This document shows, one piece after another, positions 10,640 to 21,735 of a stretch of DNA of 64,000 nt. The notes under the pieces are model-generated. The model was given only the letters and a program-made list of their open reading frames with translations, had not been told where the DNA came from and made no database searches. Location of the stretch: NCBI GenBank assembly GCA_905221605.1, contig CAJNDS010000160.1, forward strand, positions 1 to 64,000, given 5' to 3'. Made by a program: the position numbers and the translations under genes. Source of the DNA: Symbiodinium natans. Taxonomy: Eukaryota; Sar; Dinophyceae; Suessiales; Symbiodiniaceae. Position 1 is the stretch's first letter. Every line of letters begins with the position of its first letter.

Positions 10640-13600
10640 TCGTAAGCCCTAAACCCTAAGAGAACGAAATTGGTGAATTTGTGCTTCAGGTTTCTTGGAT
10701 TTAGTTTGTTTATAGGTTTTTAAATACAAAACAAGAGAGAACGTCAAATAATACATAAAGGTCCATGCCACTTAGGGTTTAGGGTTTAGGGTGGTTTAGG
10801 GTTTAGGGTTTAGGGTTTAGGGTTTAGGGTTTAGGGTTTCACTACTCAAGAGAAAAATCTCCTGAGAGTTTCGGGTTGGGGGTTTGGGAGGTTTGGGGTA
10901 CTGAGGCGTGGAAAGCACACCAGGAGCTGACCGCACAAACGCCGAATGCCATATCCCGCGCAGGCAGGTTCCGCTTTAGTGGAGGAGCCCTACACCCCAA
11001 ACCCCTATACAACCCTAAACCCTAAAACCTAAACCCTAAACCCTAAACCCTAGGAACGCATGCTTCGCTCCACCCAGCAGGGCTGGCCGACTTCATCTTC
11101 ACTAAACGACCTTAACAACACTGCACCCCAAAAAAGCCATCCAGCTTGGGGGTTCAGGATTTAGGGTTTAGGGTTTAGGATTTAATTTAGGGTTTGGGGC
11201 TTGCGGTTTAGGATTTAGGGTTTAGGGTTCATGGCTTCAGTCCCAGAAAGCCCTAAAGCCCAAGGCCACTGCCGAACTCCAGTCCTCGTTGCTCAGCGTC
11301 CGAGCCTGTATGTGCAGACGTCGGTGAACGCGCTGCTGCAGGTATCCTCGGGGGGTGTTTCGGAGCAAACTCTTTGCCGAACTCCGACATCCAAGGGTTC
11401 AGGCCTTTGGATTTGAAAGGGTTAAGGGCTTAAAGCTTACGAGTTTAAGGTTTAGAGCTTTTCCCAAACCCTAAACCCTAAACCCTAAACCCTAAACCCT
11501 AAACCCTAAATCTTAAACCCTAAACTCGAAACCTTAATATACAATCTCCGGTGATGTCGGGGTTGGCAGGATTTGGGGTTGATAAGAACCCGTAAGCCCT
11601 AAACCCTAAACCCTAAACCCTAAACCCTAAACCCTAAACCCTAAACCCTAAACCCTAAACCCTAAACCCCCCCCCCCCCCCTCCCAAGTCTAACACCGCG
11701 CCTTCTCGATCGAGGTTGCCGAAGAGCCCACCTTCGCTCGGGCCTTTTGCCAGGGATCTAGCATTCCCAAGTGGAGTTTAGGGTTTAGGGTTTAGGGTTT
11801 AGGGTTTAGGGTTTAGGGTTTAGGGTTTAGGGTTTAGGGTTTAGGGTTTAGGGTTTAGGGGGTTTAGGGCTTAGGGGTTTTAGGGTTTAGGACTTAGGGC
11901 GGTTTAGGGGTTAGGGGTTTAGGGGTTTAGGGGTTTAGGGGTTTAGGGGTTGAGGGTTGCCAGACCCAGGAGTAACCTTGGAATAGACCGGGTACCCTTC
12001 TGGGCTTAACGGGGGTGCTTAAGGGAACCCAAGCCCTAACACAGGGTATTCAGGACCCATCCGGGGTCCAAGGATGTTAAGGGTTGTTTGGGGCTTTAGG
12101 GGTTTTTAGGGCTGCCAAAAGGCTGAGAGGGATGTTCTAGGTAAGTGTTCTTGGCTTTTTGGGGTTGTGGGTTTGAGGGTTAAGAGCCTTCAGGTAGATA
12201 TCCTGGCGATGGTTGGGCTGGGTTCAGGGCCACGAGGCTCCCTCATTACCCACCCCTATAGATGAATCACAACCCGGATTGCTGAATTCCAACCAACCCT
12301 GAAGCAGAAGATCGATAGGAACTTGAACTAAGTTGCCATAACAAGGAAACCCTAAGCCCTAAACCCGTACCGCCCTAAACCCTAAACCCTAAACCCTGAA
12401 TGAACCCTGAACCCCTAAACCCCTAAACCGCCCATAACCCCCTTCCCCCCCCCCCCCCCCCCCAAGTGTGCATGACCTGGTTGTCCCAGGTGGGCGAACT
12501 GCTCCTCTAGTCCCATCTTCCCGAGGTCAAAGAGGTCCTGGCAGCCGGATCTTCGCTTTAGTTGCGGGGTTTGGTAGGGTTTAGGGTTTAGGGTTAGGGT
12601 CTTTAGGGTCTTTAGGGTCTTTAGGGTCTTTAGGGTCTTTAGGGTCTTTAGGGTCTTTAGGGTCTTTAGGGTCTTTAGGGTCTTTAGGGTCTTTAGGGTC
12701 TTTAGGGTCTTTAGGGTTTATAGGGTTTATAGTTTATAGGGTTTATAGGGTTTAATAGGGTTTATAGGGGTCATAGGGTTTATAGGGCTTATAATAAAGG
12801 TTTATAGGGTACACAGGGTTTATAGGGTTTACAGGGTTTAGGGCTTAGGGCTTAGGGCTTAGGTCTTTGGGTTTTGAGGTCTTTGGTTTAGGGGTCTGGG
12901 GTAATTAGGGTTTCGGGTAGACTTCAGGTTCTGGGTTCAGGGCTTCACGCTTGGGAAGGATGTAGGGTTTATAGGGTTTAGAGGATTTACAGGGCCTACA
13001 GGGGTTTATAGGTTTATAGGGTTTAGGGCTTTAGAGGGCTCAGGGTTGCACGCAGGAGTGGAGGCGCCAGCGACGAAGCATGCCGACAATGTGAAGCCCC
13101 CCACCCCAGGCCTAAGCCTTAGACCCCTAAATCCCCTAGAGGCGCCTTAACCCCTAGAAAACCCACGAGCCCCAAACTGGCCCCCAAGCGCCCCAAGCCC
13201 TAAAACCCAGCCTCAAATTCGCAAAGCCCCGAACGCTGAACACCAAAAACCTCCATCTTGGAATGCTAGGCGGGGAGGGGGTGAGTGGGGCAAATCTGCG
13301 AATTGAGGAGCGTTTTGGCTTTAGAGAAAAGGCTCAAGTCTTGACCGGAGTGGGAGTGAGCTGCTTGCTTTTGGAGGGTGTCGGCTGTAGGGTTTAGGGT
13401 TTAGGGTTTAGGGTTTAGGGTTTAGGGTTTAGGGCTTGCCGTTTAGACGGCTGACCTATTGTAGGGAGCAACTGCTGACCGACGTTTGCTCTCCGGACTT
13501 TTGGGGTTCCTGGAGTTGGGTTTAGGGTTTAGGGTTTAGGGTTTAGGGTTTAGGGTTTAGGGTTTAGGGTTTAGGGTTTAGGGTTTAGGGTTTAGGGTTT

Positions 13601-15120
13601 AGGGTTTAGGGTTTAGGGTTTAGGGTTTAGGGTTACCCTAGTTTCAATGGCCTTGAACCCAAAGCCCGGTCCTTATCGCTGAGGGGGATGACGTAAGGGT
13701 GGAGCTTCCTTTGCTGGTCCCTAAACCCTAAAGCCTAAATCCACAAACCCTAAACCCTAAACTCCCCTAAACCCTAAACCCCAAACCCTAAACCCTAAAC
13801 CTTAAACCCCAAACCCGAGTGTGGGGGGGTTTGGGGTCCAGGGTGTAGAGAGTTGGTCTTACAGGTCTCCTTCGGTTTCTTAACTTCGTAGATAGCAAAG
13901 ACAATTTGGGGGTTTAGGGTTTGGGGCTTCCTTTGCTTTTTCTCAGGGTGGACAGCGCCCACCCCTCCCCCCCCCGCCCCCTACTACGACCCTTACTGCA
14001 TGAACGCCCGAAACCCTGAACGTCTTGAGCCCAAAACTTTGGGGCTTCAGGCCTTACAAAAGGATGGTTGAAAGAGTGGTGGCAGTCCCGCCAGGTTCCC
14101 CCCCCCCTCCCCCGACACACCTGAGAACCATGCCATCTCAGCATCGTGTATCTGGTTTGACCCCAAAATAGATCCCCTTAAGGGTTCCCAAGAATGACCC
14201 AATGGTACTCCCAGGGGTCTGGGTAGGGGTTGGGGTTTATCTGTGAGTGGTTTGGGGGTGTGCAGGGTTCTGCAGTCTTCCAGGATCACAAGTGGGTCTT
14301 GCACTTATATCAGCCCTAATTAAACCCTGAACCTAAACCCTAAACCCTAAACCCTATATAAGCCTACACCCATGTATGGTCTTCCCACCAACCCAAAAAC
14401 ACACCAAGCCGTGAAAAAACCGGACATCTGGCCAAAACTGCGACGAGGGGATCTAAGAAGGCCTCAAAACCCTAAACCCTAAACCCTAAACCGCCCTGAG
14501 CCCTGCTGCTTGTGTATCTTCTGGTGGAGGAAACCGGCACGGCCCATTGGTCCGAAGATAGTTGCGGGAGGTGACCTGGTGAACCGGAAACGCTGGGTCT
14601 GTTTGGGTCGAAGAGTAATACCCCTAACAGATACCCGTTAGGGTTCAGGGTTTGGGGTCTAGGGTGTAGGGTTTAGAGTTTAATTCAACACAAGCCCAAA
14701 CCCAGGCCCGTAAGGGTCTAGGGTTTGGGTTAGGGTTCAGGGTTCAGGGTTCAGGGTTCAGGGTTCAGGGTTCAGGGTTCAGGGTTCAGGGTTCAGGGTT
14801 CAGGGTTCAGGGCTTAGGGTTTAGGGTTTAGGGTTTAGGGTTCTAAGAGCAATTCAACACAAGCCCAAGCCCATGCCCGTAAGGGTTTAGGGTTTAGGGC
14901 TTCGGGCTTATCCTATACAAGGAGAATGCAAGGAAGGAGTTATACCACATTCCTGACTTTCTTCTAAGGGTATGTCGAAGGGGTATGTTGAACCTATAAA
15001 CCCTAAACCCTAAATTAACCCTAAACCCAAAACGCTGAACCCGTTTAGGGTTTAGGGTTTAGGGTTTAGGGTTTAGGGTTTAGGGTTTAGGGTTTAGGGT
15101 TTAGGGTTTAGGGTTTAGGG
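10640..15120. repeat. Telomere-like array domain, left part
   Basis: The telomere-like domain starts here. Arrays of TTTAGGG or its complement lie at about 10772-10840, 11463-11528, 11597-11668, 11775-11942, 13388-13434, 13515-13634 and 15043-15120. Locally homogenised variants include a TCTTTAGGG nonamer (12597-12716) and a GGGTTCA heptamer (14719-14813). C-runs of about 15-20 occur at 11667-11681 and 12440-12462. The spacer islands of 60-250 bp give only one exon candidate that I could frame (12477-12537). Confidence 0.9.
12477..12537 (-). CDS. Candidate exon, unknown protein
   Basis: Minus-strand island bounded by GCCAG|GAC (AG followed by G) and CCAG|GTCATG. It gives an uninterrupted 20-codon peptide containing KMGLEEQFAHLGQP. 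A similar peptide, MSFREQFASLGLP, is encoded on the same strand near 19370-19421, which suggests the two islands are related exons. Family not recognised. Confidence 0.3.
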
Positions 15121-15479
15121 TCACTCCGAGACACGCTGCAGACTGCACCAAGGATCCGTGCCGACAAGCGAATGCCTTTTTCAAGCGATACGGCGAATCA
15201 CTCTAAGTCGGGTTTGGCGTCTGGATGATGCCGACAAGCGCTTGGGGTGGACAGAGACCTTCACGAGAGTCTGCGCCATCTTGTGCCTGCGCTCCTCAAG
15301 ATCACAATCTTCAGAATCCCTTCAGTCTTCGGCTGGCTTAGGGGAGGTGCGGAAGCTATGGCAGAACAGAGAGACAGCGGCCTCGTGCGATTTGTTTCTG
15401 CGACGGGAGAAACTCGCCCAGTGTGCCATCGTGGTGAAAACGCTGGTGCCATCGCCTTCGTGACCTCCAGTGACCAAAG
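15121..15479. other. Non-repetitive island before the satellite
   Basis: About 350 bp without telomeric motif. Frames are open on both strands (plus strand 15158-15463, 101 codons), but none carries a motif I recognise. The right part already resembles the satellite unit that follows (TGACCTCCAGTGACCAAAGC near 15461). Probably degenerate flank of the satellite. Confidence 0.4.
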
Positions 15480-17245
15480 CTTGCCATCAAAGCGTTTATG
15501 GGCAGTAGGTGCAAAGCACTGGGAGAAACTGCAGAAGCCGTTCCGCAGCTTTTCCCAGTGCCCGACACCTGTGAACCCTCCAGGGAGAAACGGACCAAAG
15601 CCATCTTGGCCTGTCAAAGCCGCCGTGACCTCAAGTGACCATCAAAGCGTTTGTGGGCCAAAATAAGGTGCCAAGCACTGGGAGAAACTGCAGAAGCCGT
15701 TCCGCAGCTTTTCCCAGTGCCCGACACCTGTGAACCCTCCAGGGAGAAACGGACCAAAGCCATCTTGGCCTGTCAAAGCCGCCGTGACCTCAAGTGACCA
15801 TCAAAGCGTTTGTGGGCCATAATCAGGTGCAAAGCACCGGGAGAAACTGAGAAAGCCGTTCCGCAGCTTTTCCCAGTGCCCGACACCTGTGAACCCTCCA
15901 GGGAGAAACGGACCAAAGCCATCTTGGCCTGTCAAAGCCGCCGTGACCTCAAGTGACCATCAAAGCGCTTGTGGGCCATAATAAGGTGCCGAGCACTGCG
16001 AGAAACTGAAGCGTTGGTGAGCCATAATGAGGTGCCGAGCACTGGGAGAAACTGAAGAAGCCGTTCCGCAGCTTTTCCCAGTGCCCGACACCTCTCAACC
16101 CTCCAGGGAGAAACCCATCTTGGCCTGTCAAAGCCGCCGTGACCTCAAGTGACCATCAAAGCGTTTGCGGGCCATAATCAGGTGCCAAGCACTGGGAGAA
16201 ACTGAGAAAGCCGTTCCGCAGCTTTTTTCCCAGTGCCCGACACCTGTGAACCCTCCAGGGAGAAACGGACCAAAGCCATCTTGGCCTGTCAAAGCCGCCG
16301 TGACCTCAAGTGACCATCAAAGCGTTTGTGGGCCATAATCAGGTGCCGAGCACTGCGAGAAACTGAGAAAGCCGTTCCGCAGCTTTTCCCAGTGCCCGAC
16401 GCCTGTGAACCCTCCAGGGAGAAACGGACCAAAACCATCTTGACCTGTCAAAGCCGCCGTGACCTCAAGTGACCATCAAAGCGTTTGTGGGCCATAATAA
16501 GGTGCCGAGCACTGCGAGAAACTGAGGCGTTGGTGAGCCATAATGAGGTGCCGAGCACTGGGAGAAACTGAAGAAGCCGTTCCGCAGCTTTTCCCAGTGC
16601 CCGACACCTGTGAACCCTCCAGGGAGAAACGGACCAAAGCCATCTTGGCCTGTCAAAGCCGCCGTGACCTCAAGTGACCATCAAAGCGTCTGTGGGCCAT
16701 AAAAAGGTGCCAAGCACTGGGAGAAACTGAAGAAGCCGTTCCACAGCTTTTCCCAGTGCCCGACGCCTGTGAACCCTCCAGGGAGAAACGGACCAAAGCC
16801 ATCTTGACCTGTCAAAGCCGCCGTGACCTCAAGTGACCATCAAAGCATTTGTGGGCCATAATCCGGTGCCGAGCACTGCGAGAAACTGAGGCGTTGGTGA
16901 GCCATAATGAGGTGCCGAGCACTGGGAGAAACTGAAGAAGCCGTTCCGCAGCTTTTCCCAGTGCCCGACACCTGTCAACCCTCCAGGGAGAAACGGACCA
17001 AGGCCATCTTGGCCTGTCAAAGCCGCCGTGACCTCAAGTGACCATCTAAGCGTTTGTGGGCCATAATAAGGTGCCGAGCACTGCGAGAAACTGAAGCGTT
17101 GGTGAGCCATAATGAGGTGCCGAGCACTGGGAGAAACTGAAGAAGCCGTTCCGCAGCTTCTCCCAGTGCCCGACACCTGTGAACCCTCCAGGGCGAAACG
17201 GACCAAAGCCATCTTGGCCTGTCAAAGCCTCCGTGACCTCCTCCG
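15480..17245. repeat. 159/205-bp satellite with higher-order pattern
   Basis: Units marked by GTGACCATCAAAGCG start at about 15635, 15794, 15953, 16149, 16310, 16469, 16674, 16833 and 17038. Intervals are 159, 159, 196, 161, 159, 205, 159 and 205. Longer units carry a ~46-bp partial duplication (GAAACTGAGGCGTTGGTGAG type). Near the right end 159 and 205 alternate, a higher-order arrangement. The unit reads partly open on both strands because 159 is a multiple of three; the 46-bp insert breaks frame. Confidence 0.9.
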
Positions 17246-17460
17246 GTGACCAAACCCAGCGCCTGCTCCACTGGGAGAAGCTGTGGAGGCCTTCTGCCAA
17301 ATTCTCTTAGACGTCAACCCCTTTGCCCTAACCCTAAACCTTAGATTGGGCCTCCATGGCACAATGGCTTCTTGGGCTTAGGGTGATCAAATGCGAGGAG
17401 CCACGTAACTTCTGTACATGTGAGACAGATGGACCTTCCTTCATTCTCTGGACCGGACTT

Positions 17461-17735
17461 TGTGCCCTACACCCTAAACCCTAAAACCTAAACCCCTAAA
17501 CCCTAAAACCTAAACCCCTAAACCCCTAAACCCCGAAACCCCGAAACCCCGAAACCCCGAAACCCCTAAACCCTAAACCTAAACCCCTAAACCCCTAAAC
17601 CCCTAAACCCCTAAACCCCTAAACCCCTAAACCCCTAAACCCCTAAACCCCTAAACCCCTAAACCCCTAAACCCCTAAACCCCTAAACCCCTAAACCCCT
17701 AAACCCCTAAACCCTAAACCCGAATCTCAGTTGGG
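17461..17735. repeat. Array of octamer variant CCCCTAAA
   Basis: Mainly CCCCTAAA octamers with some CCCCGAAA, flanked by normal CCCTAAA heptamers. The run of nearly identical octamers shows that variant units have spread locally by slippage or unequal exchange. A second variant block (CTTAGGGGGT) follows at 17840-17930. Confidence 0.9.
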
Positions 17736-17946
17736 CTGAGCCAAAAGCTCGAAAGAGCGGGCGCGCCTCGCAGGGGGCGCTTGGCCCGACCCATGGGTCT
17801 GCTTCTCCTCCTCGGGGCCTAGAAGTGGTTTAGGGTTTAGGGTCTAGGGTCTTAGGGGGTCTTAGGGGGTGTTAGGGGGTCTTAGGGGGTCTTAGGGGGT
17901 CTTAGGGTCTTAGGGTTTAGGGTTTACCTGAGATCTGCACTGCCAA

Positions 17947-17990
17947 GTACTTCAGTACCGGGTTCTTGTAAGAACCCTGGTAGTACACAT
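17947..17990. repeat. Short palindrome (hairpin)
   Basis: TACCGGGTTCTT faces AAGAACCCTGGTA across a two-base loop, with further GTAC matches outside. Probably the core of a small foldback element. Confidence 0.6.
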
Positions 17991-18658
17991 CTGTATATAC
18001 TATGTACTCTATGTACTAGATCCTTGGAGATTGGAGGCTGAAGGTTAAGTTGTCATAGTAAGGTGTCGGGTTTACGGGCCTCAAAGCTTTCGGGTTCTGC
18101 AGGCCTCGCCTGAAATTTCCTACGAATAGATACTGCGTCGCCGTCTAGGCATTCGGGGTGGAGAACTTGCCGTAGCAGTATGCCAGAAAGCATACTCATA
18201 CCCTACACCGACAAAATCAGGCACTGCACAGATGTGGAGAGGGGGGGGCTGCGAGGGCGCGTAAAGAAGGGGAACGCTATAGATGGAGCCTAGAAAAGGC
18301 CAATGAAATCAAGCCCCAAAGACAAAAACCAGATACCTTTAGAACCCCCTGGGCTTGCAAAACGCTTCGACAAAAAAAAAGAGGAGTACGGGAACCGTAA
18401 CCCGTAAAACGTAAACCCTAAACCCCAAACCCTAAACCGCGAGGAGAACAACAGAGGAAACTGATGGGTTCAAGCTTGAGGATATGAGCTTGCATCCCTC
18501 CATGTGTCTTGCCCACGTGCTGGCTGCTTGAAACAGGGGTTTTAGGGTTTAGGGTTTAGGGTTTAGGGTGTCCGGTTTTGTGCTGAGGAAAATACAGAAA
18601 GCCCCATGCCAAGTCAAATTCTCCAACAAAGGGCCCGGAAAGCTAACCCTAAGGGGTA

Positions 18659-18789
18659 AAAGGAGGGACCCCTAGAAGGGACCCTTGATCTTATTCCCCT
18701 ATATAACCCCCAAAATGTACCTTATATAGTCCCTATATACCTAAGTAGCCCCAAATATCCCCTAGGGTCCCTTTTAAGGGTCCCCCCTT
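18659..18789. mobile_element. Foldback/MITE-like element, ~131 bp
   Basis: Left end AAGGAGGGACCCCTAGAAGG and right end (read inverted) AAGGGGGGACCCTTAAAAGG match over about 26 bp. The interior is AT-richer and has no frame. Target duplication not clear. Confidence 0.6.
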
Positions 18790-19369
18790 GAGAACCCTCG
18801 CGCAAGCTAAAGATGGACATTCTTGCCCAAGGATTCAGAAGAAGGACACACTAAGAGATGCCATTGCTGTATTTACACTCTGAAGTATGACGATTGCTAC
18901 TACTATTGACAAAAAGCTATAACAACAACGACAACAACTCGAAAGCCCCTACAACCCCAAACCCAAAACCCTATAAACCCTAACCCTATAAACCCCAAAA
19001 ACCCTAATAACCCTATAAACCCTATAAACCCTCAAACCCTCTAAACTCTCTAAACCCTCTAAACCCTATAAACCCCTTGAACTCTGTCTGCACCCTAGAC
19101 CCTGAACCCCAAGCAAAAGCTAAGCCCAAACCCCAACATCTCCAGTTCTTGGGACCAACATGGACAACCCTACTTTGCAGTAGACCCTGGAAAATGAAGG
19201 TACATACTTTTCAGGTATAAGTACCTATAATAGAAACCCAGAACCAAAAAAAGTATTAAAGCATTGTACTCCAAAGCCCTAAAACCCTAAACCCTAAACT
19301 CCAAACCCTAAACCCTAAACCCTAAACCCCAAACCCTAAACCCCAAACCCTAAACCCTAGCCCAGACAA

Positions 19370-19421
19370 AGCGCTTGGGAGACCCAGGGAGGCAAACTGC
19401 TCCCGAAAGCTCATCTGCCCT
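19370..19421 (-). CDS. Candidate exon related to 12477-12537
   Basis: Minus-strand frame gives MSFREQFASLGLP, similar to the EEQFAHLGQP peptide at 12477-12537. Preceded by CATCAG|GG, which fits the local acceptor pattern. Very short and of unknown family; the similarity is the only support. Confidence 0.2.
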
Positions 19422-19435
19422 GATGGAGTCGCAGG

Positions 19436-20520
19436 GGCTAGGGTTTAGGGTTTAGGGTTTGGGGTTTAGGGTTTAGGGGGTTTAGGGTCTAAGGTTTAGG
19501 GTTTAGGGTTTTAGGGTTTAGGGTTTAGGGTCTAGGGTTTCGGGGCTTTAGGGCTTTAGGGATTGAGGGTTTTAGGGTTGTAGGGCTTGCGGTTATATTG
19601 TTTTAGGGTTCTAGGGTTTAGGGTGTAGGGTTTGGTTTTAGGGTTTTGGGGTACGTATTGGTTTTCTTTGGTTTATAGGGTTTGAGGGTTTAGGGTTTTA
19701 GGGCTTTAGGGTTTCAGGGGTGTAGGGTTGTAGCGCTTTAGGTTTTTAGGGTTTTAGGTTTTAGGGCTTCAGGGTCTGAGGGTTTTAGGGTTTGAGGGTT
19801 TTTCCCCGAAATAGACCCCAAATAACCCCCCTCCTCTAGTCCTTTGAGAATGTGATCCTCTAAAACACAGAAGGGAACATATAAGGGTTTAGGGTTTAGG
19901 GTTTTGCGTTTAGGGTTTCGGGTTTAGGGCTTCGGGTTTAGGGCCTCCCTAGAATCCTCGTGCGAATCTTAGGGTAGTTGCATGATCTCTTAATATGGGC
20001 CCTTAAAAGGGGACCTCTTTTTTTTCCCCGGTCCTTATAGACCCTACACAACCCAAGCGCCCATACGTCAGAACCCTGTATAATGCAGTCCAGGGAGGCC
20101 AGGCACCATATTAAGTGCCCATGAAACTACCCCTAAACCCTAAACAAAAAAACCCTAACCCCTAAACCCTAAACCCTAGGCCCATGAATCTACCCTTCTA
20201 GAGCAAAGAACAAAAGGAGCCGTTCGCCTAGCTCCAGAAGCTTTTCCGGAGTAAACCGCTCCGCGATCATGTGGAGCTTCCGATGCACAAACGTCCTAAG
20301 CCAGCGGTTTAGGGGTTAGGGGTTTAGGGTTCCTAAGACTCTTTTGTTTTTTTGGGGAGGGGGGGGGGGTTGGGTTTAGGGTTTAGGGTTTAGGGTTTAG
20401 GGTTTAGGGTTTAGGGTTTAGGGTTTAGGGTTTAGGGTTTAGGGTTTAGGGTTTAGGTTTAGGGTTTATAGGGTATAGGGTTTAGGGTTTAAGGTTTAGG
20501 GTTTAGGGGCCTTGGGTGTT
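19436..20520. repeat. Degenerate and intact telomere-like arrays
   Basis: Degenerate TTTAGGG-derived sequence (19436-19800), then an intact array at about 20366-20460. Between them, 19951-20130, lies a dispersed repeat listed separately. I see no exon that I can frame with confidence. Confidence 0.8.
19951..20130. repeat. Dispersed repeat, family GTGCGAATC / CATACTTCAG
   Basis: Contains GAATCCTCGTGCGAATCT..AGGGTAGTTGCATG, also at 46312-46350, followed by GCCCATACGTCAGAACCCTG and CACCATATTAAGTGCCCATG, which recur near 27070-27155, 46795-46870 and, more diverged, 33790-33850. Multi-copy non-coding element with unknown ends. Confidence 0.6.
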
Positions 20521-21042
20521 TGAGGGTGTGAGGGGAGGAGGGAGGGGTTTAGGGGCTCTGAGGATTTCAGGACAGCAGGGTCCCTCAACACTAAACCCTA
20601 ATTTAGGGCTTAGGGTTTAGGGTTTAGGGTTTAGTAAACCTTAAACCCTCCTCTTCATTGTTGAGGGCTTCAAGGGTTTCGGGTTGAGGGCTCTAAGGGT
20701 TAAAGGGTTTAGGGTTTTAGGATCTCTGGTTTAAGGGTTTAAGGTTTCAAGGGTTTAAAGGTTTAGGGTTTAGGTCTTTGGGCGTAAATGTTCAGGGATT
20801 CTTGTTTCTTTCCCTAGGTTTACCAGGTATGGTTGGGAGTTGTCAACGTTCTGACCCCACATACCATACTATCCCTAAGCGCTGAAAACTCAAAAAAACT
20901 ACGATTTAAACCACGCATCGAAGCCCTGAAATGCGATCCGGTCAAGTCGAGACAAAGCGCCTCGGACGAGTACTCTGAACGCCACACCCAAACCCCAAAC
21001 CCCAAACCCCAAACCCCAAACCCCAAGCCCCAAACCCTAAAC

Positions 21043-21104
21043 CCCTGCTCTCCCCCTGGATCAGAGCACCCTCGTGCGCCACCTGTGCTCCATGTTGCCA
21101 CTCC
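21043..21104 (-). CDS. Candidate exon downstream of KH-like exon
   Basis: Acceptor GCAGAG|GGAG, open for 20 codons (EWQHGAQVAHEGAL followed by IQGES), ending at GCAGGG|GTTTAG. Its phase completes the ATG codon left open by the KH-like exon at 21261-21319. Supported only by phase and open frame. Confidence 0.3.
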
Positions 21105-21200
21105 CTCTGCAGGCGTTGCTGGTATTTGCCGTTCGGCGTCTCTGGCAGAGGCTGTGGAAGGGGCAGAGCCATGATGTCAGTGAGGATGGCCATGGCCATC

Positions 21201-21260
21201 GGGTTTAGGGTTTAGGGTTTAGGGTTTAGGGTTTAGGGTTTAGGGTTTAGGGTTTAGGGC
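21201..21260. repeat. (TTTAGGG)8 between coding islands, CATC at both edges
   Basis: Eight perfect TTTAGGG units preceded by GGG, with CATC on each side. On the minus strand the array lies directly against the KH-like exon: its first two bases supply a possible GC donor (AGGAT|GCCC). Confidence 0.9.
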
Positions 21261-21319
21261 ATCCTTTTGGCTTCGTTGAGCTGTTCCGGCGGACCGCTCA
21301 GCGTCAACGCCTTTTGGCC
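21261..21319 (-). CDS. KH-domain-like C-terminal exon
   Basis: Acceptor GGCAG|GGC, then a peptide with the block KALTLSGPPEQLNEAKRM. This resembles the last strand and helix of a type I KH RNA-binding domain (I-x-I-x-G-x-P-E-x-V-x-x-A-K). The GXXG loop would lie in an upstream exon that I cannot place. Animal MASK/ANKHD1 proteins combine ankyrin repeats with a KH domain, and an ankyrin gene lies immediately upstream on the same strand, so this could be its C-terminal part. That link is an inference. Confidence 0.4.
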
Positions 21320-21363
21320 CTGCCTGCCCCGCACCGTCGCCGACACACCCGTTCTCTGGCAAT

Positions 21364-21440
21364 ATAGGGGTCTGAATAAATGTCTACTAGTATTCCCTTA
21401 TGGCCCCTTTGTAACAATTATACTATAATATCCCCCCCAA
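21364..21440. repeat. Dispersed element family 3, copy a
   Basis: ATAGGGGTCTGAATAAAT..CTACTAGTATTCCCTTATGG..CCCTTT..ATTATACTATAATATCCCCCC. Also found at 21659-21735 in the same orientation and inverted at 53585-53690. Non-coding, AT-richer than its surroundings. Confidence 0.65.
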
Positions 21441-21561
21441 AGTAGCCCTAAACCCTAAACCCTAGAGCCTGAAATCCCTAAGGCCCCCAAGCCCCGAGGT
21501 AGCTTGTGTAACCCTAAACCCTAAACCCTAAACCCTAAACCCTAAACCCTAAACCCTAAAC

Positions 21562-21634
21562 CGGCTCGAGTCAAGGTCGGGCGGCTGCAAGTATCCGTTG
21601 AAGCCCAACTCCCCGAACAAGTCGTCCCGGTCGC
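21562..21634 (-). CDS. Candidate exon, unknown protein
   Basis: Acceptor AGCAG|GCG, then an open frame giving DRDDLFGELGFNGYLQPP and DLDSS, ending at AGCCG|GTTTAG at the edge of a telomeric array. The acidic, aromatic peptide looks coding but I recognise no family. It lies just upstream (in gene direction) of the KH-like exon; its end phase does not match that exon directly. Confidence 0.35.
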
Positions 21635-21658
21635 CTGCTGTGGCTGGGGTGAAGAACA

Positions 21659-21735
21659 AAGGGGTCGGGATAAATTCCTACTCGGGTTCCCTATAGGGCC
21701 CCTTTTATGACTATACTTTAATTTAAAAACCCGGT
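21659..21735. repeat. Dispersed element family 3, copy b
   Basis: GGGGTCGGGATAAATTCCTA, GTTCCCTATAGGGCCCCTTT and ACTATACTTTAAT align with the copy at 21364-21440. Confidence 0.65.

Noticed and set aside
17947-17990. Hairpin as a transcription terminator
   Set aside because: No gene ends there and the genome is eukaryotic; better seen as a small foldback.
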